Source: Nitrospirales bacterium (GTDB lineage: Bacteria; Nitrospirota; Nitrospiria; Nitrospirales; UBA8639). Taken from it: a stretch of DNA of 64,000 bases. The notes below the pieces were generated by a model. The model worked only from the letters and a program-made list of their open reading frames with translations, was not told the DNA's origin and did not search any database. Both the position numbers and the translations under genes were made by a program. The DNA is taken from the NCBI GenBank assembly GCA_022825885.1, contig JAJDVY010000037.1, forward strand, positions 1 to 64,000, read 5' to 3'. Positions 50,641 through 60,453 of this stretch are shown here, in pieces (positions within the stretch are counted from its first letter, which is position 1; each line of letters starts with the position of its first letter).

Positions 50641-52866
50641 CTATTGACCTTGCACCTCGATTTGAGACAAATCGCCAAAGGCTGAAAACAGGTCATCCAC
50701 CTGACGCAAGAGCGACAAGCGATTCGCACGCACGTCGAGTTCCGGGGCATTCACCAGTACGCCATCGAAAAATTGGTCGATGGGAGATTTCAATCCGATG
50801 AGTTGCTTCAGCGCTCCGTGATAGTCGCGAGCGTCCAGCGCCTGCCCGACGGCACGGCCGGCCGTTTCGACGGATTCACGTAACGTCCGCTCCGTCGGAT
50901 GGGTCAACAGCTTGGCATCGACGGTCCTGTCCGTCCAAGCCTCTTTTTCCACGATCCGGTGCGCCCGCTTGAACCCGACGATCAACGAGTCGAAAGCCCG
51001 TCGACTCGTGATCGCCTGCAACGCGTCCATGCGCAAAAACAAATCGCGGAGATTGCAAGTGGCATCATCGGCACGGGCCAGCACACTATCCATCACGTCT
51101 TCCCGGTAGCCCGCCACGATCCGCCCATAATAGCGAAGCCGGTCCTCCAAAAATTGCTGTAGAGGCGGACCGGAGCCTGCCCTGAGCGGAGCGAATGGGT
51201 GTCCGCCCGCTTTGACGCCCTGCTCGACAACCAGGCCTTCCGCCCGCCGCAAAACGTCCGTGACGTTGAGGTTCAACCCGGCTTCAACCACGATCCGAAT
51301 CACACCGAACGCACTGCGGCGAAGCCCGAAGGGATCTTCGGAGCCGGACGGCACGATCCCGGCATGAAAAAACGCCGCCAGGGTATCCAGCCGGTCGGCC
51401 AGCGATAAAAACCGGCCCACCGTAGTTTCGGGGATGGCATCATCAGGCGTGCGAGGCCGGTAGTATTCCCCGATGGCTTGGGAAACCTCGACGGACTCCC
51501 CGTCATGCGCCGCATATTTTTCGCCCATCACTCCCTGGAGCGTGGGGAATTCCCCGACCATCCCCGTCACCAGATCGGCCTTGCTCAAGAACGCCGCACG
51601 CTGACACGACGCCACCATCTCCGGGACCCCGCCGGCCTCGGCCAAGTCACTCACCAGGTTCATGATCCGTTGGGTTTTGTCATACAAAGAACCCAGTTTC
51701 TTGTGAAATACGACCCCACGCAGTTCCTGCACGCGGTCGGCCAGCTTCACCTTGCGATCCTCGTCGAAAAAATACCGGGCGTCCGCCAGGCGCGCGGCCA
51801 GGACCCGCTCATTGCCGACCCTGATCAACTCCATGTTGATCATATCCATGTTGGTGGGAGCGAAAAACCGGGGAAGGAGTTCCCCTTTCCGATTGACGAC
51901 CGAGAAAAACCCCTGATGTTCTTCCATGGAGGCAATCAGCACCTCATGCGGCACGGCCAGGTAAGCCTGATCAAACGTCCCGCACACAACGTTGGGACAT
52001 TCCAATGAAAACACGGCCTGCTCGAGCAGTTCTTCATGATTGGCCTGGTACACCCGTCCCTTGACCGAACGGGCAAGCCGTGCAAGTTGTCCGGCCAGCG
52101 TATCCCGGCGCCAAACCGGATCAGCCACCACACCGTAATCGGCCAACGTCATTTCATACTCTTCCGGCCTTGGAATCCTGATCCCTTTGCTCGCCTCACC
52201 GGATTTTTCATCAACGATGAACCGGTGTCCCCACGACCTGGCCCCGGAACGCACTCCGGCGAAATCGAAGGACAACGCTTTGGCACCCACGAGCGCGACC
52301 ACCCACCGGATAGGCCGAGGATACCGGACCCCCGAGGCATTCCACCGCATGGTTTTCGGAAACGTGAGTTGTGGAAGAAGATGGGGGAGATGGTCGGTCA
52401 GCACCTGAGCCGCAGGCAACCCGTTCTCGTGTTTGACCGCGCAGAGGTAGACCCCTTTGGGAGTGTCCCGTGTCTCCAATTCCCTGACGTCCATCCCTTG
52501 GGATTTCGCAAAACCCTCCGCGGCTTTGGTGGGATGCCCTTGGGCGTCAAACGCCACGGCTTTGGAAGGCCCCAGTGTTTCCCGCAAGGTCGAGGGTTGC
52601 ATGGCGGCCAGTCCTTCGACCAGGACCGCCAAACGCCGCGGAGTCCCGAAGGTCTGAATCCGGTCATGGGAGAGACGGTGATTCGCCAGAAAACCTTTCA
52701 TCAAAACGGCGAGTTGCATCATGGCCGGTTGGATCACCTGCCACGGCAATTCTTCGGACCCGATTTCCAACAGGAACGACGTTGTGGAAAGGCGCTTGGG
52801 TTTGGGGGCTTTCTTTGCGGGCACGGGAGTGGAGCGTCGGGACGACATGGGCCAAGCTATGGACAA
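50641..52866 (-). CDS. glyS: Glycyl-tRNA synthetase beta subunit
   Basis: GlyS (741 aa; tRNA-binding subunit of the alpha2beta2 enzyme). Family start FLLEIGSEELPWQVIQPAM is preceded by an extension of about 30 basic residues. Further signatures: GTPRRLAVLVEGL, FPKTMRWNASGVRYPRPIRW, FFSVVNRKGELLPRFFAPTN and DEDRKVKLADRVQELRGVVF; the C-terminal anticodon-binding-like domain ends near GDLSQIEV. It begins directly at the glyQ stop; a TTG at 52866 or the ATG at 52848 can serve as start. Confidence 0.96.
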   Translation of the reverse strand: MSIAWPMSSRRSTPVPAKKAPKPKRLSTTSFLLEIGSEELPWQVIQPAMMQLAVLMKGFLANHRLSHDRIQTFGTPRRLAVLVEGLAAMQPSTLRETLGPSKAVAFDAQGHPTKAAEGFAKSQGMDVRELETRDTPKGVYLCAVKHENGLPAAQVLTDHLPHLLPQLTFPKTMRWNASGVRYPRPIRWVVALVGAKALSFDFAGVRSGARSWGHRFIVDEKSGEASKGIRIPRPEEYEMTLADYGVVADPVWRRDTLAGQLARLARSVKGRVYQANHEELLEQAVFSLECPNVVCGTFDQAYLAVPHEVLIASMEEHQGFFSVVNRKGELLPRFFAPTNMDMINMELIRVGNERVLAARLADARYFFDEDRKVKLADRVQELRGVVFHKKLGSLYDKTQRIMNLVSDLAEAGGVPEMVASCQRAAFLSKADLVTGMVGEFPTLQGVMGEKYAAHDGESVEVSQAIGEYYRPRTPDDAIPETTVGRFLSLADRLDTLAAFFHAGIVPSGSEDPFGLRRSAFGVIRIVVEAGLNLNVTDVLRRAEGLVVEQGVKAGGHPFAPLRAGSGPPLQQFLEDRLRYYGRIVAGYREDVMDSVLARADDATCNLRDLFLRMDALQAITSRRAFDSLIVGFKRAHRIVEKEAWTDRTVDAKLLTHPTERTLRESVETAGRAVGQALDARDYHGALKQLIGLKSPIDQFFDGVLVNAPELDVRANRLSLLRQVDDLFSAFGDLSQIEVQGQ

Positions 52867-53790
52867 TTATGCCGGAGGGCGATTGGGCGTTCCCTGGAAA
52901 GACGCGACGGGCCTCGCCCCTGATCCGGCCAGTAATGGGAACCCCAGGCTCTTGCGTCGTTCGACGTAGGCGTCCGCGCAACCACGAGCGAGTCCGCGCA
53001 CCCGTCCGATATAGCCCGTTCGCTCCGCCACGCTCAGTGCCCCACGCGCGTCCAGGACATTGAACAAGTGCGAGGTTTTCATACAATAATCATAGGCCGG
53101 CAACACAAGCCCCTTCTCCAGCAACGTGCGACATTCCGCCTCACAGGAATCAAACATCGTTCTGATCATGACGATATCCGCGACCTCGAAATGATAGCGG
53201 GAAAACTGGACCTCCGAATCATGGAATACATCGCCATAACTGACGTCCTTCGACCACCGGAGATCGTACACGTTATCAACCTCCTGCAAATACATGGCAA
53301 TCCGCTCCGTTCCATAGGTGAGTTCCACGGTCACCGGGTCAAGGGTATGTCCGCCGGCCTCCTGGAAATACGTGAATTGGGTAATCTCCATACCATCGAG
53401 CCGGACTTCCCATCCCAGTCCCCACGCGCCCAACGTGGGAGATTCCCAATCATCCTGCCTGAACTGGATGTCATGTTTGCGAGGATCGATCCCGAGCGCC
53501 GAGAGACTCTCCAGGTACAACGACTGGATCGTATCCATGCACGGCTTGATCACCACCTGATACTGATAATAATGCTGCAACCGGTTGGGGTTCTCTCCGT
53601 ACCGGCCGTCGGTGGGGCGACGGCACGGTTCAACGTACGCCGCGCGCCAGGGCTCCGGCCCCAGGGCACGCAGAAAGGTGGCCGGGTTGAACGTGCCGGC
53701 GCCCTTTTCCAAATCATACGGCTGGCAAATGATGCAGTCGTGTTGAGACCAAAACTGATGAAGCGAGAGGATAAGATGCTGAACGGTCAC
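52867..53790 (-). CDS. glyQ: Glycyl-tRNA synthetase alpha subunit
   Basis: GlyQ (about 307 aa), the catalytic class II subunit. Motifs: [58 protein letters not shown] (read in segments), [20 protein letters not shown] and [11 protein letters not shown]. Family members start MTxQxLIxxLxxFW, which matches the GTG at 53790 ([13 protein letters not shown]); a TTG at 53838 would add 16 residues. The C-terminus extends about 15 residues beyond the family end. Upstream is repeat DNA and the IS. Confidence 0.95.
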   Translation of the reverse strand: MTVQHLILSLHQFWSQHDCIICQPYDLEKGAGTFNPATFLRALGPEPWRAAYVEPCRRPTDGRYGENPNRLQHYYQYQVVIKPCMDTIQSLYLESLSALGIDPRKHDIQFRQDDWESPTLGAWGLGWEVRLDGMEITQFTYFQEAGGHTLDPVTVELTYGTERIAMYLQEVDNVYDLRWSKDVSYGDVFHDSEVQFSRYHFEVADIVMIRTMFDSCEAECRTLLEKGLVLPAYDYCMKTSHLFNVLDARGALSVAERTGYIGRVRGLARGCADAYVERRKSLGFPLLAGSGARPVASFQGTPNRPPA

Positions 53791-53967
53791 GGAAGTCGTT
53801 GCCGCCAGGCTCCGGTAACTGTTCGACCTGAACGGCAAAAAGAGTATGAATGATATAAACGGTTGAACCTAACAACAAACCCTTGGAGTGTCAAGGATGG
53901 GGCAAGTGCGGGGCTATGCCCTATGAGAGAGTGGTAGCCGCCGTATCTCATGCGGCCTCCTTCTATT

Positions 53968-54075
53968 TGCTGTCATCCCCGATCAAAGCCTGTCCTTGAC
54001 ATTTTTAATCGAGGATCCAGTGTCTTTGGTTTTTCTTCGTCCGTGAAGCAACGACCCTGGATCCCCGATCGGGGA
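53968..54075. repeat. Dispersed palindromic repeat carrying the IS insertion
   Basis: It runs from GCTGTCATCCCCGATC through AATCGAGGATCCAGTGTC, TTCGTCCGTGAAGCAACGAC to CTGGATCCCCGATCGGGGA, where the IS begins. The missing end TGACAG is found beyond the IS at 55131. Removing the IS and one copy of GGA restores the repeat exactly. The preceding 53791-53967 holds no gene. Confidence 0.8.
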
Positions 54076-55127
54076 TTGTAAATGTTCACTAATTCGTTGA
54101 CAGAATGATAGGATCACCCATCCTTTCACCTGGAGGCGAAGCCATGCGCAGAAATACGGAGGATAAGACCCTCTATCGCAACTATGTCCGGAAATGGAAA
54201 TTCCTGATCCACGAGTACGAGTTGGTCAAGCGGAAACGTCACCCCAAATTCCGGTTTGTCTCGGATTTCTACCGGTTTCATCAGACCCACCGCCAGACCT
54301 TCTTGAAATATTATCACCGCTTCCAGCAGCGGGGCACCGAGGAGGCCTTGGTCCCCCAGAAGCGCGGGCCGAAGTGGAAAAGTCGCCAGATCTCCGGGTA
54401 TATTGAGCGACAGATCTTGCAGCATCGGCAGAAGGGCATCAATCGCTATGAGATTTGTCAATTGCTGGCACCCACCCTGCAGCACCGGACGCCCTCGCCG
54501 AGTACGGTCTATCGGGTGAGCCGACGGCAGGGCCTGAATCGGTTAACGCCCCCGCTCAAACAGGAGAAACGGCGCATTGTGAAGCAGAAAGCCGGGGAAT
54601 TGGGGCATCTGGACTGCCATCACTTGAGCAAGGACCTGATTGCCACCGACCCGACCCGCTATTATCTGGTGTGTGTGATCGATGCCTGTACCCGCCTGGC
54701 CTGGGCCGAGGTGGTCACCGATGTGAAGAGCCTGACGGTGATGTTCAGTGCCCTGAAGAGCTTCAATCTGCTCCATCAGCGGTATCAGCTCCAGTTTGCC
54801 GAGGTCTTAACGGACAATGGCTCGGAGTTCGCGGCGCCCACCCGGCCCGCGACCCACCCGTTTGAACGCATGCTGCGGGAACTGGGGATCAAGCATCGGT
54901 ATACGCGGCCGTATCGGCCACAGACGAACGGGAAGGTGGAACGGTTCTGGCGGACGGTGAACGAGGACCTGATCGAGGGGACCACGTTCGCCAGCTTAGC
55001 GGAGTTTCAGGACGAATTGGAGCAATATTTGCTGTATTACAATGAGATGCGCCCTCATCAGGCGTTGGGAGGCCAAACCCCGAAACAAATTAACGCATCT
55101 TGTCAACGAATTACTGAACACATACAA
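54076..55127 (+). mobile_element. Complete IS481-like insertion sequence, 1052 bp
   Basis: Terminal inverted repeats of 27 bp lie at 54076-54102 and 55101-55127 (24 of 27 positions agree; both begin TTGTA and end TAATTCGTTGACA). They are flanked by GGA at 54073-54075 and 55128-55130, a probable 3-bp target duplication. One transposase gene with an rve core fills the element. Solitary copies of its ends occur at 4427, 6816 and 60359. Confidence 0.9.
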
Positions 55128-55133
55128 GGATGA
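54144..55133 (+). CDS. DDE transposase with integrase core (IS481-like)
   Basis: A 329-aa transposase. An N-terminal helix-turn-helix region (residues 1-130, including ALVPQKRGPKWKSRQISGYI) precedes the rve core with the DDE residues in GELGHLDCHHLSKD, AEVLTDNGSEF and PYRPQTNGKVERFWRT. C-terminal LLYYNEMRPHQALGGQTPKQ is typical of IS481/IS3-like enzymes. The ATG at 54144 has CTGGAGGCG 5 bases upstream; an ATG at 54105 lies too near the terminal repeat. The reading frame passes through the right terminal repeat and stops at a TGA (55131-55133) in the target DNA outside the element. Confidence 0.92.
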   Translation: MRRNTEDKTLYRNYVRKWKFLIHEYELVKRKRHPKFRFVSDFYRFHQTHRQTFLKYYHRFQQRGTEEALVPQKRGPKWKSRQISGYIERQILQHRQKGINRYEICQLLAPTLQHRTPSPSTVYRVSRRQGLNRLTPPLKQEKRRIVKQKAGELGHLDCHHLSKDLIATDPTRYYLVCVIDACTRLAWAEVVTDVKSLTVMFSALKSFNLLHQRYQLQFAEVLTDNGSEFAAPTRPATHPFERMLRELGIKHRYTRPYRPQTNGKVERFWRTVNEDLIEGTTFASLAEFQDELEQYLLYYNEMRPHQALGGQTPKQINASCQRITEHIQG

Positions 55134-55203
55134 CAGAAAGAGGAAAGACAAGCGTTGGAATGACGGAAAAACGAGTCGGAATCGGCAGAGACGAAAAAAG
55201 CCG

Positions 55204-58152
55204 CTAAAGAAAACTGGCCGTCAGTCCGATGAAGACATATCGGCCCAGGACGTCGTAGAGACCGGGAAAGGTGCCGCCATTGCCGGCGATGCTTGGCCCT
55301 GCCTGCTGACCGGCGACCGGCGGCTCTCGATCGAACAGATTGTTGATCCCCACCCGAAGACTGGCGGCGTCGGCGAAATCCCAAATCGCAGCCAGATCGA
55401 TATAGTGTCGCTCTCCGAGATCCACCCCGATGTCGCTCAGGGCTTCAACGCCACTGACGTAACGCCACATGAGGCTGGGCCGGATACCCCAGGGCGTGAT
55501 CCAGGTGGCTCGCAGATTGTTACGCAGGTCCGGGGTCGGCGAGCCACACGTGAGCCCCCATTTGCCGACACAGTCAACCGTCGGCGCGCCCGCCAACTCC
55601 TGCTGGTCCCACGTGGCCGTGACCGAGAGAATATCATTGAAGTTGAGCCGTCCCCACTCGCCGGCGTCAAGGTCATAGAGAGCGGTCACGTCGTACCCTT
55701 GCACTTTCTCGATGGCCAGGTTGTCCAACAGGGATACAATGTGGCCGCTGCGGTCCACGTCGGACCCCACCCACAAGTCACCGCCTTGTCCGCGTCTCAC
55801 TTTGGCGCATTGCGCGGCATCACCGTCCAGACATTCATTCAGGATAAACTGCGGGTTCAAACGGCTGATCCCTTTTTTGATTCTGATCGAATAGTAGTCC
55901 ACGCTGAAGTGGACCCCTTGGACGAAGCGGGGCGTCCACACCAGACCAAAGGAGTACGTGTCGGCTTCTTCCGCCGCCAAACCGGGGTTCCCTCCTTGCA
56001 GGAAGTTATACTGTTGAGCCGGTGAGTCGGCGATGTTGCCGAACTGGGTAGCCGTCACGCCGCTCCGCGCGCATTCTTCAAAGGTGCGGCCCGCGGCCGT
56101 CCGGCCATTGGTCACGGGTCCGCCACAAGGGTCACTGGGCATGTCGAACAGGTTGAAGCCTTGCGGCAAGAACCGTTCCCGCACGTTCGGGCCACGAATC
56201 GCCCGTTGAAAACTGGCCCGCAAGGTGACGCCGGAATCGATGGTCCAACCAGAACGGACACCAAAGGTATTGGTCTGCAAGTCGTAATCGTAATCGGAAT
56301 AGCGATATCCCACGTCGATCCCCAGTTCTTTTGCAAACGGAGCGCCTTCAACCAATGGGATGCCGGCTTCGAAAAAGAACTCCGTCACGTCGAATCCGCC
56401 ACTGACCGGAAGGCTGGCGCCTCCCTGACCGGCACCTTCCCCGCTACGGTAGGCGTCGTCCGGATTGAACGTAAGACTTTCTTTGCGGTATTCGCCGCCC
56501 AGCACCACGTCCATACTGGTTTTCGCGAAAGGCGATTGGATGCCGTACCGGCCCAGATGACCGGTGAGATAACCGGATACCACCGTCTGGTCGGTCGATC
56601 CTTCGGCGGTCAGCGGCAACATCAAGTAATTGACCATGTCCGGCGTCACCCCGCCCTCCCGAAAGATATTCCAGGGCACACAACCCGGGTCGGAGCCATC
56701 CAGCACGGACCGGCACACGACCTCACCGGTCCCCGGATGTTCCACCGCGTCCAGCGAGCGCTTGATCCTGGTGATCGACAGGTCGTTCAGGTAGGTGTTC
56801 TTCATGTTCACCTTGGAATACTGGTAATGCAATTCATAGAGCCAACGGTCATTCAGATCGCCCCGCAGGCCGAATACGCTACGATAGGAGGTGTGACGCA
56901 GATCATTTTGACGGCTGCCCCCTTCCACGTTGCGCCGGCCGATGTTCACCGTCTGTACGTCGTCCTTCGTCAGACCATAAGCACCACATATCGCCTCGAA
57001 CTGTTGCGGAGACAGGAAGGCATTACCGCAGTTCAGCGTATCGGTCACGAAGAACGCCCCGGAAGGGGCGATCTGGGCCACAGACCGGTCGTCCATGAAC
57101 ATGAACTCCGTGTAGGCTTCCACCTTGTCATGCACGTCATAGTTCGCAAACAGACCGGCGGTCCAGCGTGTGTCCGGACGCTGGAAATAGTTCGTCGGCG
57201 CATAGTTGTAGAGGGTCCCTTCCCGTGGCACGAATTGATGACCCTTCACTTTGTAATCGAAGCCTTTCAGGCCCCGGCTGCCCAGCGCGCCAAAGTCGGA
57301 GAAGGTCCCCTGCGGCGACGTACCCGAACCGCCGCACGCCGTCAGACCCTTGGTCAAATCACACGAACTGTAATCGCGATCCCCGTGGAAGACCGCTTCG
57401 ATATTGCGATAGGTCCCGTAGACCGTGACGTTGCCGCGCCGGCCCAGATTCTTGCCCATGACCAGGGAGACATTCGAGATATCGCCGTCCCACGCCGAGC
57501 CATCGGGAACGGCATAGCCGGCATCCCGGACAATCCCTTGCCACCGGTCGTTGTCATTGTTGTGCTGGTACTGGCTGAACTGGTAATCGAACTTGACGCC
57601 TTCGAAATCATCGACCATCAGGAAATTAACCACCCCGGCCACGGCATCGGCCCCGTAGGTTGCCGAGGAGCCGCCGGTCAGCATCTCGACGCTTTTGATC
57701 AACACGCCGGGGATCTGGTTGATATCGGCGCCAACCCCACCCCCGATCGGCGAGCCGGCCGGCATGCGCCGACCGTTGATCAGCACCAACGTCCGCTTCG
57801 CACCCAGGTTGCGCAGGTTCAAGGTGGCCGTCCCGGTAGAGGAGTTGGAAATGTGAGCGTTCTGGCCGGAGAACACCTGCGGCAGGATGCGTAACGTGTC
57901 TTCCACCCGGACGTTGCCCTGAAAGGACAAGACGTCCGCGTCGATGTGATAGACCGGACTGGCGCTGGACAAATTGGGGATATGGATGCGGGAACCGGTC
58001 ACCACAACCTCTTCCAAGCGCATGGGCGCTTCGCCAACTTCACCTTGCGGTGGCTCCCGATCTGCGGCAAGGACCGGCGTGACCAAGGCCAACAGCCATG
58101 CCGCACCTATCGCGATTCCTCTGCACCAAACAATCTTATTCGACACGTTCAT
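55204..58152 (-). CDS. Large TonB-dependent outer-membrane receptor
   Basis: A 982-aa receptor. After a signal peptide (AIGAAWLLALVTPVLA) the TonB-box region RLEEVVVTGSRIHIPN and the plug domain follow (LGAKRTLVLINGRRMPAGSP, ADINQIPGVLIKSVEMLTGG, ATYGADAVAGVVNFL). The rest is a long barrel with large loops, ending GRYVFIGLTASFL. The GSRI plug and length are those of the TonB receptor group common in Xanthomonas and Caulobacter, which import varied substrates; the ligand is unknown. CAGGAGGGG precedes the ATG at 58152. No partner transporter is adjacent. Confidence 0.9.
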   Translation of the reverse strand: MNVSNKIVWCRGIAIGAAWLLALVTPVLAADREPPQGEVGEAPMRLEEVVVTGSRIHIPNLSSASPVYHIDADVLSFQGNVRVEDTLRILPQVFSGQNAHISNSSTGTATLNLRNLGAKRTLVLINGRRMPAGSPIGGGVGADINQIPGVLIKSVEMLTGGSSATYGADAVAGVVNFLMVDDFEGVKFDYQFSQYQHNNDNDRWQGIVRDAGYAVPDGSAWDGDISNVSLVMGKNLGRRGNVTVYGTYRNIEAVFHGDRDYSSCDLTKGLTACGGSGTSPQGTFSDFGALGSRGLKGFDYKVKGHQFVPREGTLYNYAPTNYFQRPDTRWTAGLFANYDVHDKVEAYTEFMFMDDRSVAQIAPSGAFFVTDTLNCGNAFLSPQQFEAICGAYGLTKDDVQTVNIGRRNVEGGSRQNDLRHTSYRSVFGLRGDLNDRWLYELHYQYSKVNMKNTYLNDLSITRIKRSLDAVEHPGTGEVVCRSVLDGSDPGCVPWNIFREGGVTPDMVNYLMLPLTAEGSTDQTVVSGYLTGHLGRYGIQSPFAKTSMDVVLGGEYRKESLTFNPDDAYRSGEGAGQGGASLPVSGGFDVTEFFFEAGIPLVEGAPFAKELGIDVGYRYSDYDYDLQTNTFGVRSGWTIDSGVTLRASFQRAIRGPNVRERFLPQGFNLFDMPSDPCGGPVTNGRTAAGRTFEECARSGVTATQFGNIADSPAQQYNFLQGGNPGLAAEEADTYSFGLVWTPRFVQGVHFSVDYYSIRIKKGISRLNPQFILNECLDGDAAQCAKVRRGQGGDLWVGSDVDRSGHIVSLLDNLAIEKVQGYDVTALYDLDAGEWGRLNFNDILSVTATWDQQELAGAPTVDCVGKWGLTCGSPTPDLRNNLRATWITPWGIRPSLMWRYVSGVEALSDIGVDLGERHYIDLAAIWDFADAASLRVGINNLFDREPPVAGQQAGPSIAGNGGTFPGLYDVLGRYVFIGLTASFL

Positions 58153-58275
58153 CCCCTCCTGGATAGCGGTCCGTACGCACTCCTTTCCCAAATTCGAGCG
58201 AAACTGTAGCACATTAACTAAGTAGACGCGATCATACGTGCTGCTGATTCCTGTCCGTCATCTCCGACCTTCCTC

Positions 58276-58370
58276 CTGTCATCCTCGACGCTTGTCCCCG
58301 ATCCTCGATTAAAATAGCCTGTCCTTGACGTTCTTAATCGAGGATCAAGGACAGGCTTTGACCGGAGATC
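58276..58370 (+). repeat. Left copy of a 95-bp inverted repeat around the R-M genes
   Basis: It begins CTGTCATCCTCGACGCTTGT and contains the modules AATAGCCTGTCCTTGACG and TTAATCGAGGATCAAGGAC. The reverse complement of 60695-60789 is identical except at three positions. Part of the dispersed repeat family of this genome. The remainder of the gap 58153-58576 shows no gene. Confidence 0.85.
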
Positions 58371-58576
58371 CAGGCGATCTATAAGGATCCAGCGCCTTTG
58401 TCTTTTGTATTTCACCCTCTCCCTTGACTCCAGTCTGATTCTGTGGCCATCTTTGTTTCCGCCACTCCAACGTCCAGGCACATGATTGCGGTTTCGGAGA
58501 ATTTTGTCGATAATGGCTGGTGTTCCCCCACAAATGAGGTACGGTTTGCGACACGGCTCCAACCAGTAGGAATTTC

Positions 58577-59527
58577 ATGACCTCTCCCATAGAACAACGC
58601 TCAATGTTCAACAACGACAGCGCAAATGTGCGAAGTCATCGTGTCCGTCGTGCGACCGCGTTGCCCTCAAACCGTTTTCTTTCGATGACGGTTAACGACG
58701 AACCTATCGATTCGCTTGTGCAACCTGTGCTCATTCAAGGACATGCACTGGATGCATTGAACCTCCTGCCCGAAAACAGCATTCAGACGGTGGTGACATC
58801 ACCGCCGTACTGGTCCCTGCGAGATTACGCTGTCAAGGAGCAAATCGGATGCGACGAATCCCTTGCAGACTACCTTGCCGGCATCGTGAAGACCTTCGAC
58901 AAACTACGACGGGTTCTTAAAGCGGACGGCACGATCTGGTTGAATGTGGGCGACGCCTACACCTCGGGCAACCGCCGGTATCGTGCGCCGGACAAAAAGA
59001 ACCGCGCGCGCGCGATGTCCACGCGTCCCGTCACACCGGACGGACTCAAGCCAAAGGATCTGATCGGACTTCCTTGGAGGCTGGCGTTCGCACTACAGGA
59101 TGCCGGATGGTGGCTTCGATCCGAAATCATCTGGAGCAAACCAAATGCCCACCCGGAATCCGTGCGAGATCGACCGACGAAAGCGCATGAAATCGTGTTT
59201 CTCCTATCGAAAAATCAGGACTACTATTACGATGTCAAGGCAGTCCGTGGACCAAATGGCCGCCGTCTTCGGACGACATGGGAAATTCCGACGGAACCCC
59301 GGAAACAAAACAATGGTATCGTGGACGGTCATCCGGCCGTTATGCCGGCGGTGCTTGCCCAGCGCTGTTTGAGGATAACAAGCAGGCCCGGGGACTTCGT
59401 ACTTGATCCCTATGCCGGCTCAGGCACGACACTGTTGGCAGCGCAGGGTCTGGGAAGACAATGGGTTGGCATTGAATTGAAACCAGCCTTCATCGATTTG
59501 ATGCAACACAGGCTTATGAATCGGTGA
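58577..59527 (+). CDS. Type II DNA methyltransferase (beta class, N4-cytosine or N6-adenine)
   Basis: A 316-aa site-specific methyltransferase. Catalytic motif IV is VVTSPPYWSLRDY; the SAM-binding motif I lies after it, LDPYAGSGTTLLAAQGLG, giving the beta-class order. TSPPYW is the form common among N4-cytosine enzymes. The ATG at 58577 has GTAGGA 7 bases upstream; an internal ATG at 58685 would give a 280-aa protein with the usual family start. Its stop overlaps the next gene's GTG, so it protects host DNA from the adjacent endonuclease. Confidence 0.9.
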   Translation: MTSPIEQRSMFNNDSANVRSHRVRRATALPSNRFLSMTVNDEPIDSLVQPVLIQGHALDALNLLPENSIQTVVTSPPYWSLRDYAVKEQIGCDESLADYLAGIVKTFDKLRRVLKADGTIWLNVGDAYTSGNRRYRAPDKKNRARAMSTRPVTPDGLKPKDLIGLPWRLAFALQDAGWWLRSEIIWSKPNAHPESVRDRPTKAHEIVFLLSKNQDYYYDVKAVRGPNGRRLRTTWEIPTEPRKQNNGIVDGHPAVMPAVLAQRCLRITSRPGDFVLDPYAGSGTTLLAAQGLGRQWVGIELKPAFIDLMQHRLMNR

Positions 59528-60273
59528 CACTCGCCGAACTGAAAAAGCGGCTTGATACGCTTTCCCCGACAGGAATTCGATTCGTCGCCCGAATGGTGAA
59601 ATCGCTGTCGGCGCCTCCGCAGGCAAGAGTCAACAAACAGAAAACGTGGCTGCCCGCCGACTGGATTGAGTATTTTGGTCTCGCGCTTTCCGTGCACCAC
59701 GGAACGACAACGCAACCGCTTGAGCAAAAAGGCTTCGAAACGGTTTTCCGCAACGCGTGCGAATCCGTCGGCTGGGCGGTGGAAAGTCCTGTTTCGGAAA
59801 CCCGAAGGTTTCTGGACCTTCACGTCAAGCGTGATGGTTTTTCTGAACTGAAGCTGTCGTTGAAATCGACGGCTGCACAGCGGCTTTCCCGCACTTCGGC
59901 TCACATCTCGAAACTGACCGAAGCTGCATGGATTCAGGACATGCGGACTGCAAAACAACGCCGTGAACGGACCCTAACCCTGTTCCGGGAGTACATGAAT
60001 GCGGTGGACTCCATCATGATGTTACGGGCATTCCGCAAGGAACAAGGTATCCCCTCAGAGTACCAGCTTGTCGAAATACCGAGCGAAATGTTCCAGTCTT
60101 TGCAAAATGCTCCCCTGGTGTCGTTCAATGCTGACGGGCCGACCATTGACTGTTCCTATGGCGGGTATGATGTCGCGGCTCGTGTGTCCCTTGACCGGTC
60201 TGATGCAAAGATCACGATCAAGCAGATCCAGCTTGCCGCTTGCACCGTGCATGTGGAGTGGGAAATCGTGTAG
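59524..60273 (+). CDS. Probable type II restriction endonuclease (PD-(D/E)xK, XcyI-like)
   Basis: A 249-aa protein coupled to the methyltransferase by a 4-base GTGA overlap. A PD-(D/E)xK site is suggested by FLDLHVKRDG followed by FSELKLSLKS (Asp...Glu-x-Lys) near residues 98-115. The segment SAHISKLTEAAWIQDMRTAK is reminiscent of the XcyI group, whose members cut CCCGGG and pair with TSPPYW methyltransferases. The family and specificity are inferred from memory of the pattern. Cytoplasmic; no control gene seen. Confidence 0.7.
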   Translation: MTLAELKKRLDTLSPTGIRFVARMVKSLSAPPQARVNKQKTWLPADWIEYFGLALSVHHGTTTQPLEQKGFETVFRNACESVGWAVESPVSETRRFLDLHVKRDGFSELKLSLKSTAAQRLSRTSAHISKLTEAAWIQDMRTAKQRRERTLTLFREYMNAVDSIMMLRAFRKEQGIPSEYQLVEIPSEMFQSLQNAPLVSFNADGPTIDCSYGGYDVAARVSLDRSDAKITIKQIQLAACTVHVEWEIV

Positions 60274-60358
60274 CAGTAAACTGATACACATGCCCACCGT
60301 CCACGCGTGACCTTATCCCTTTCCTCCTGCTGCCATCACCGACACGCCTTCTGTCACC

Positions 60359-60385
60359 TTGTATGCGTTCAGTCATTCGTTGACT
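60359..60385 (+). repeat. Solitary IS terminal repeat
   Basis: TTGTATGCGTTCAG followed by TCATTCGTTGACT: a diverged copy of the 27-bp terminal repeat of the IS at 54076, preceded by CTGTCACC as at other copies. Confidence 0.65.
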
Positions 60386-60453
60386 GAATATCTAGCCTGC
60401 ATCGGGCGCGACCATGTCGTGTTCCTCCCCATTGTTTGCCCGCTTCTCGGAAC

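Noticed and set aside
56161-57894. Long open frame of 577 codons on the plus strand
   Set aside because: It is antisense to the TonB receptor, contains no recognised motif, and reflects codon bias of the receptor gene.
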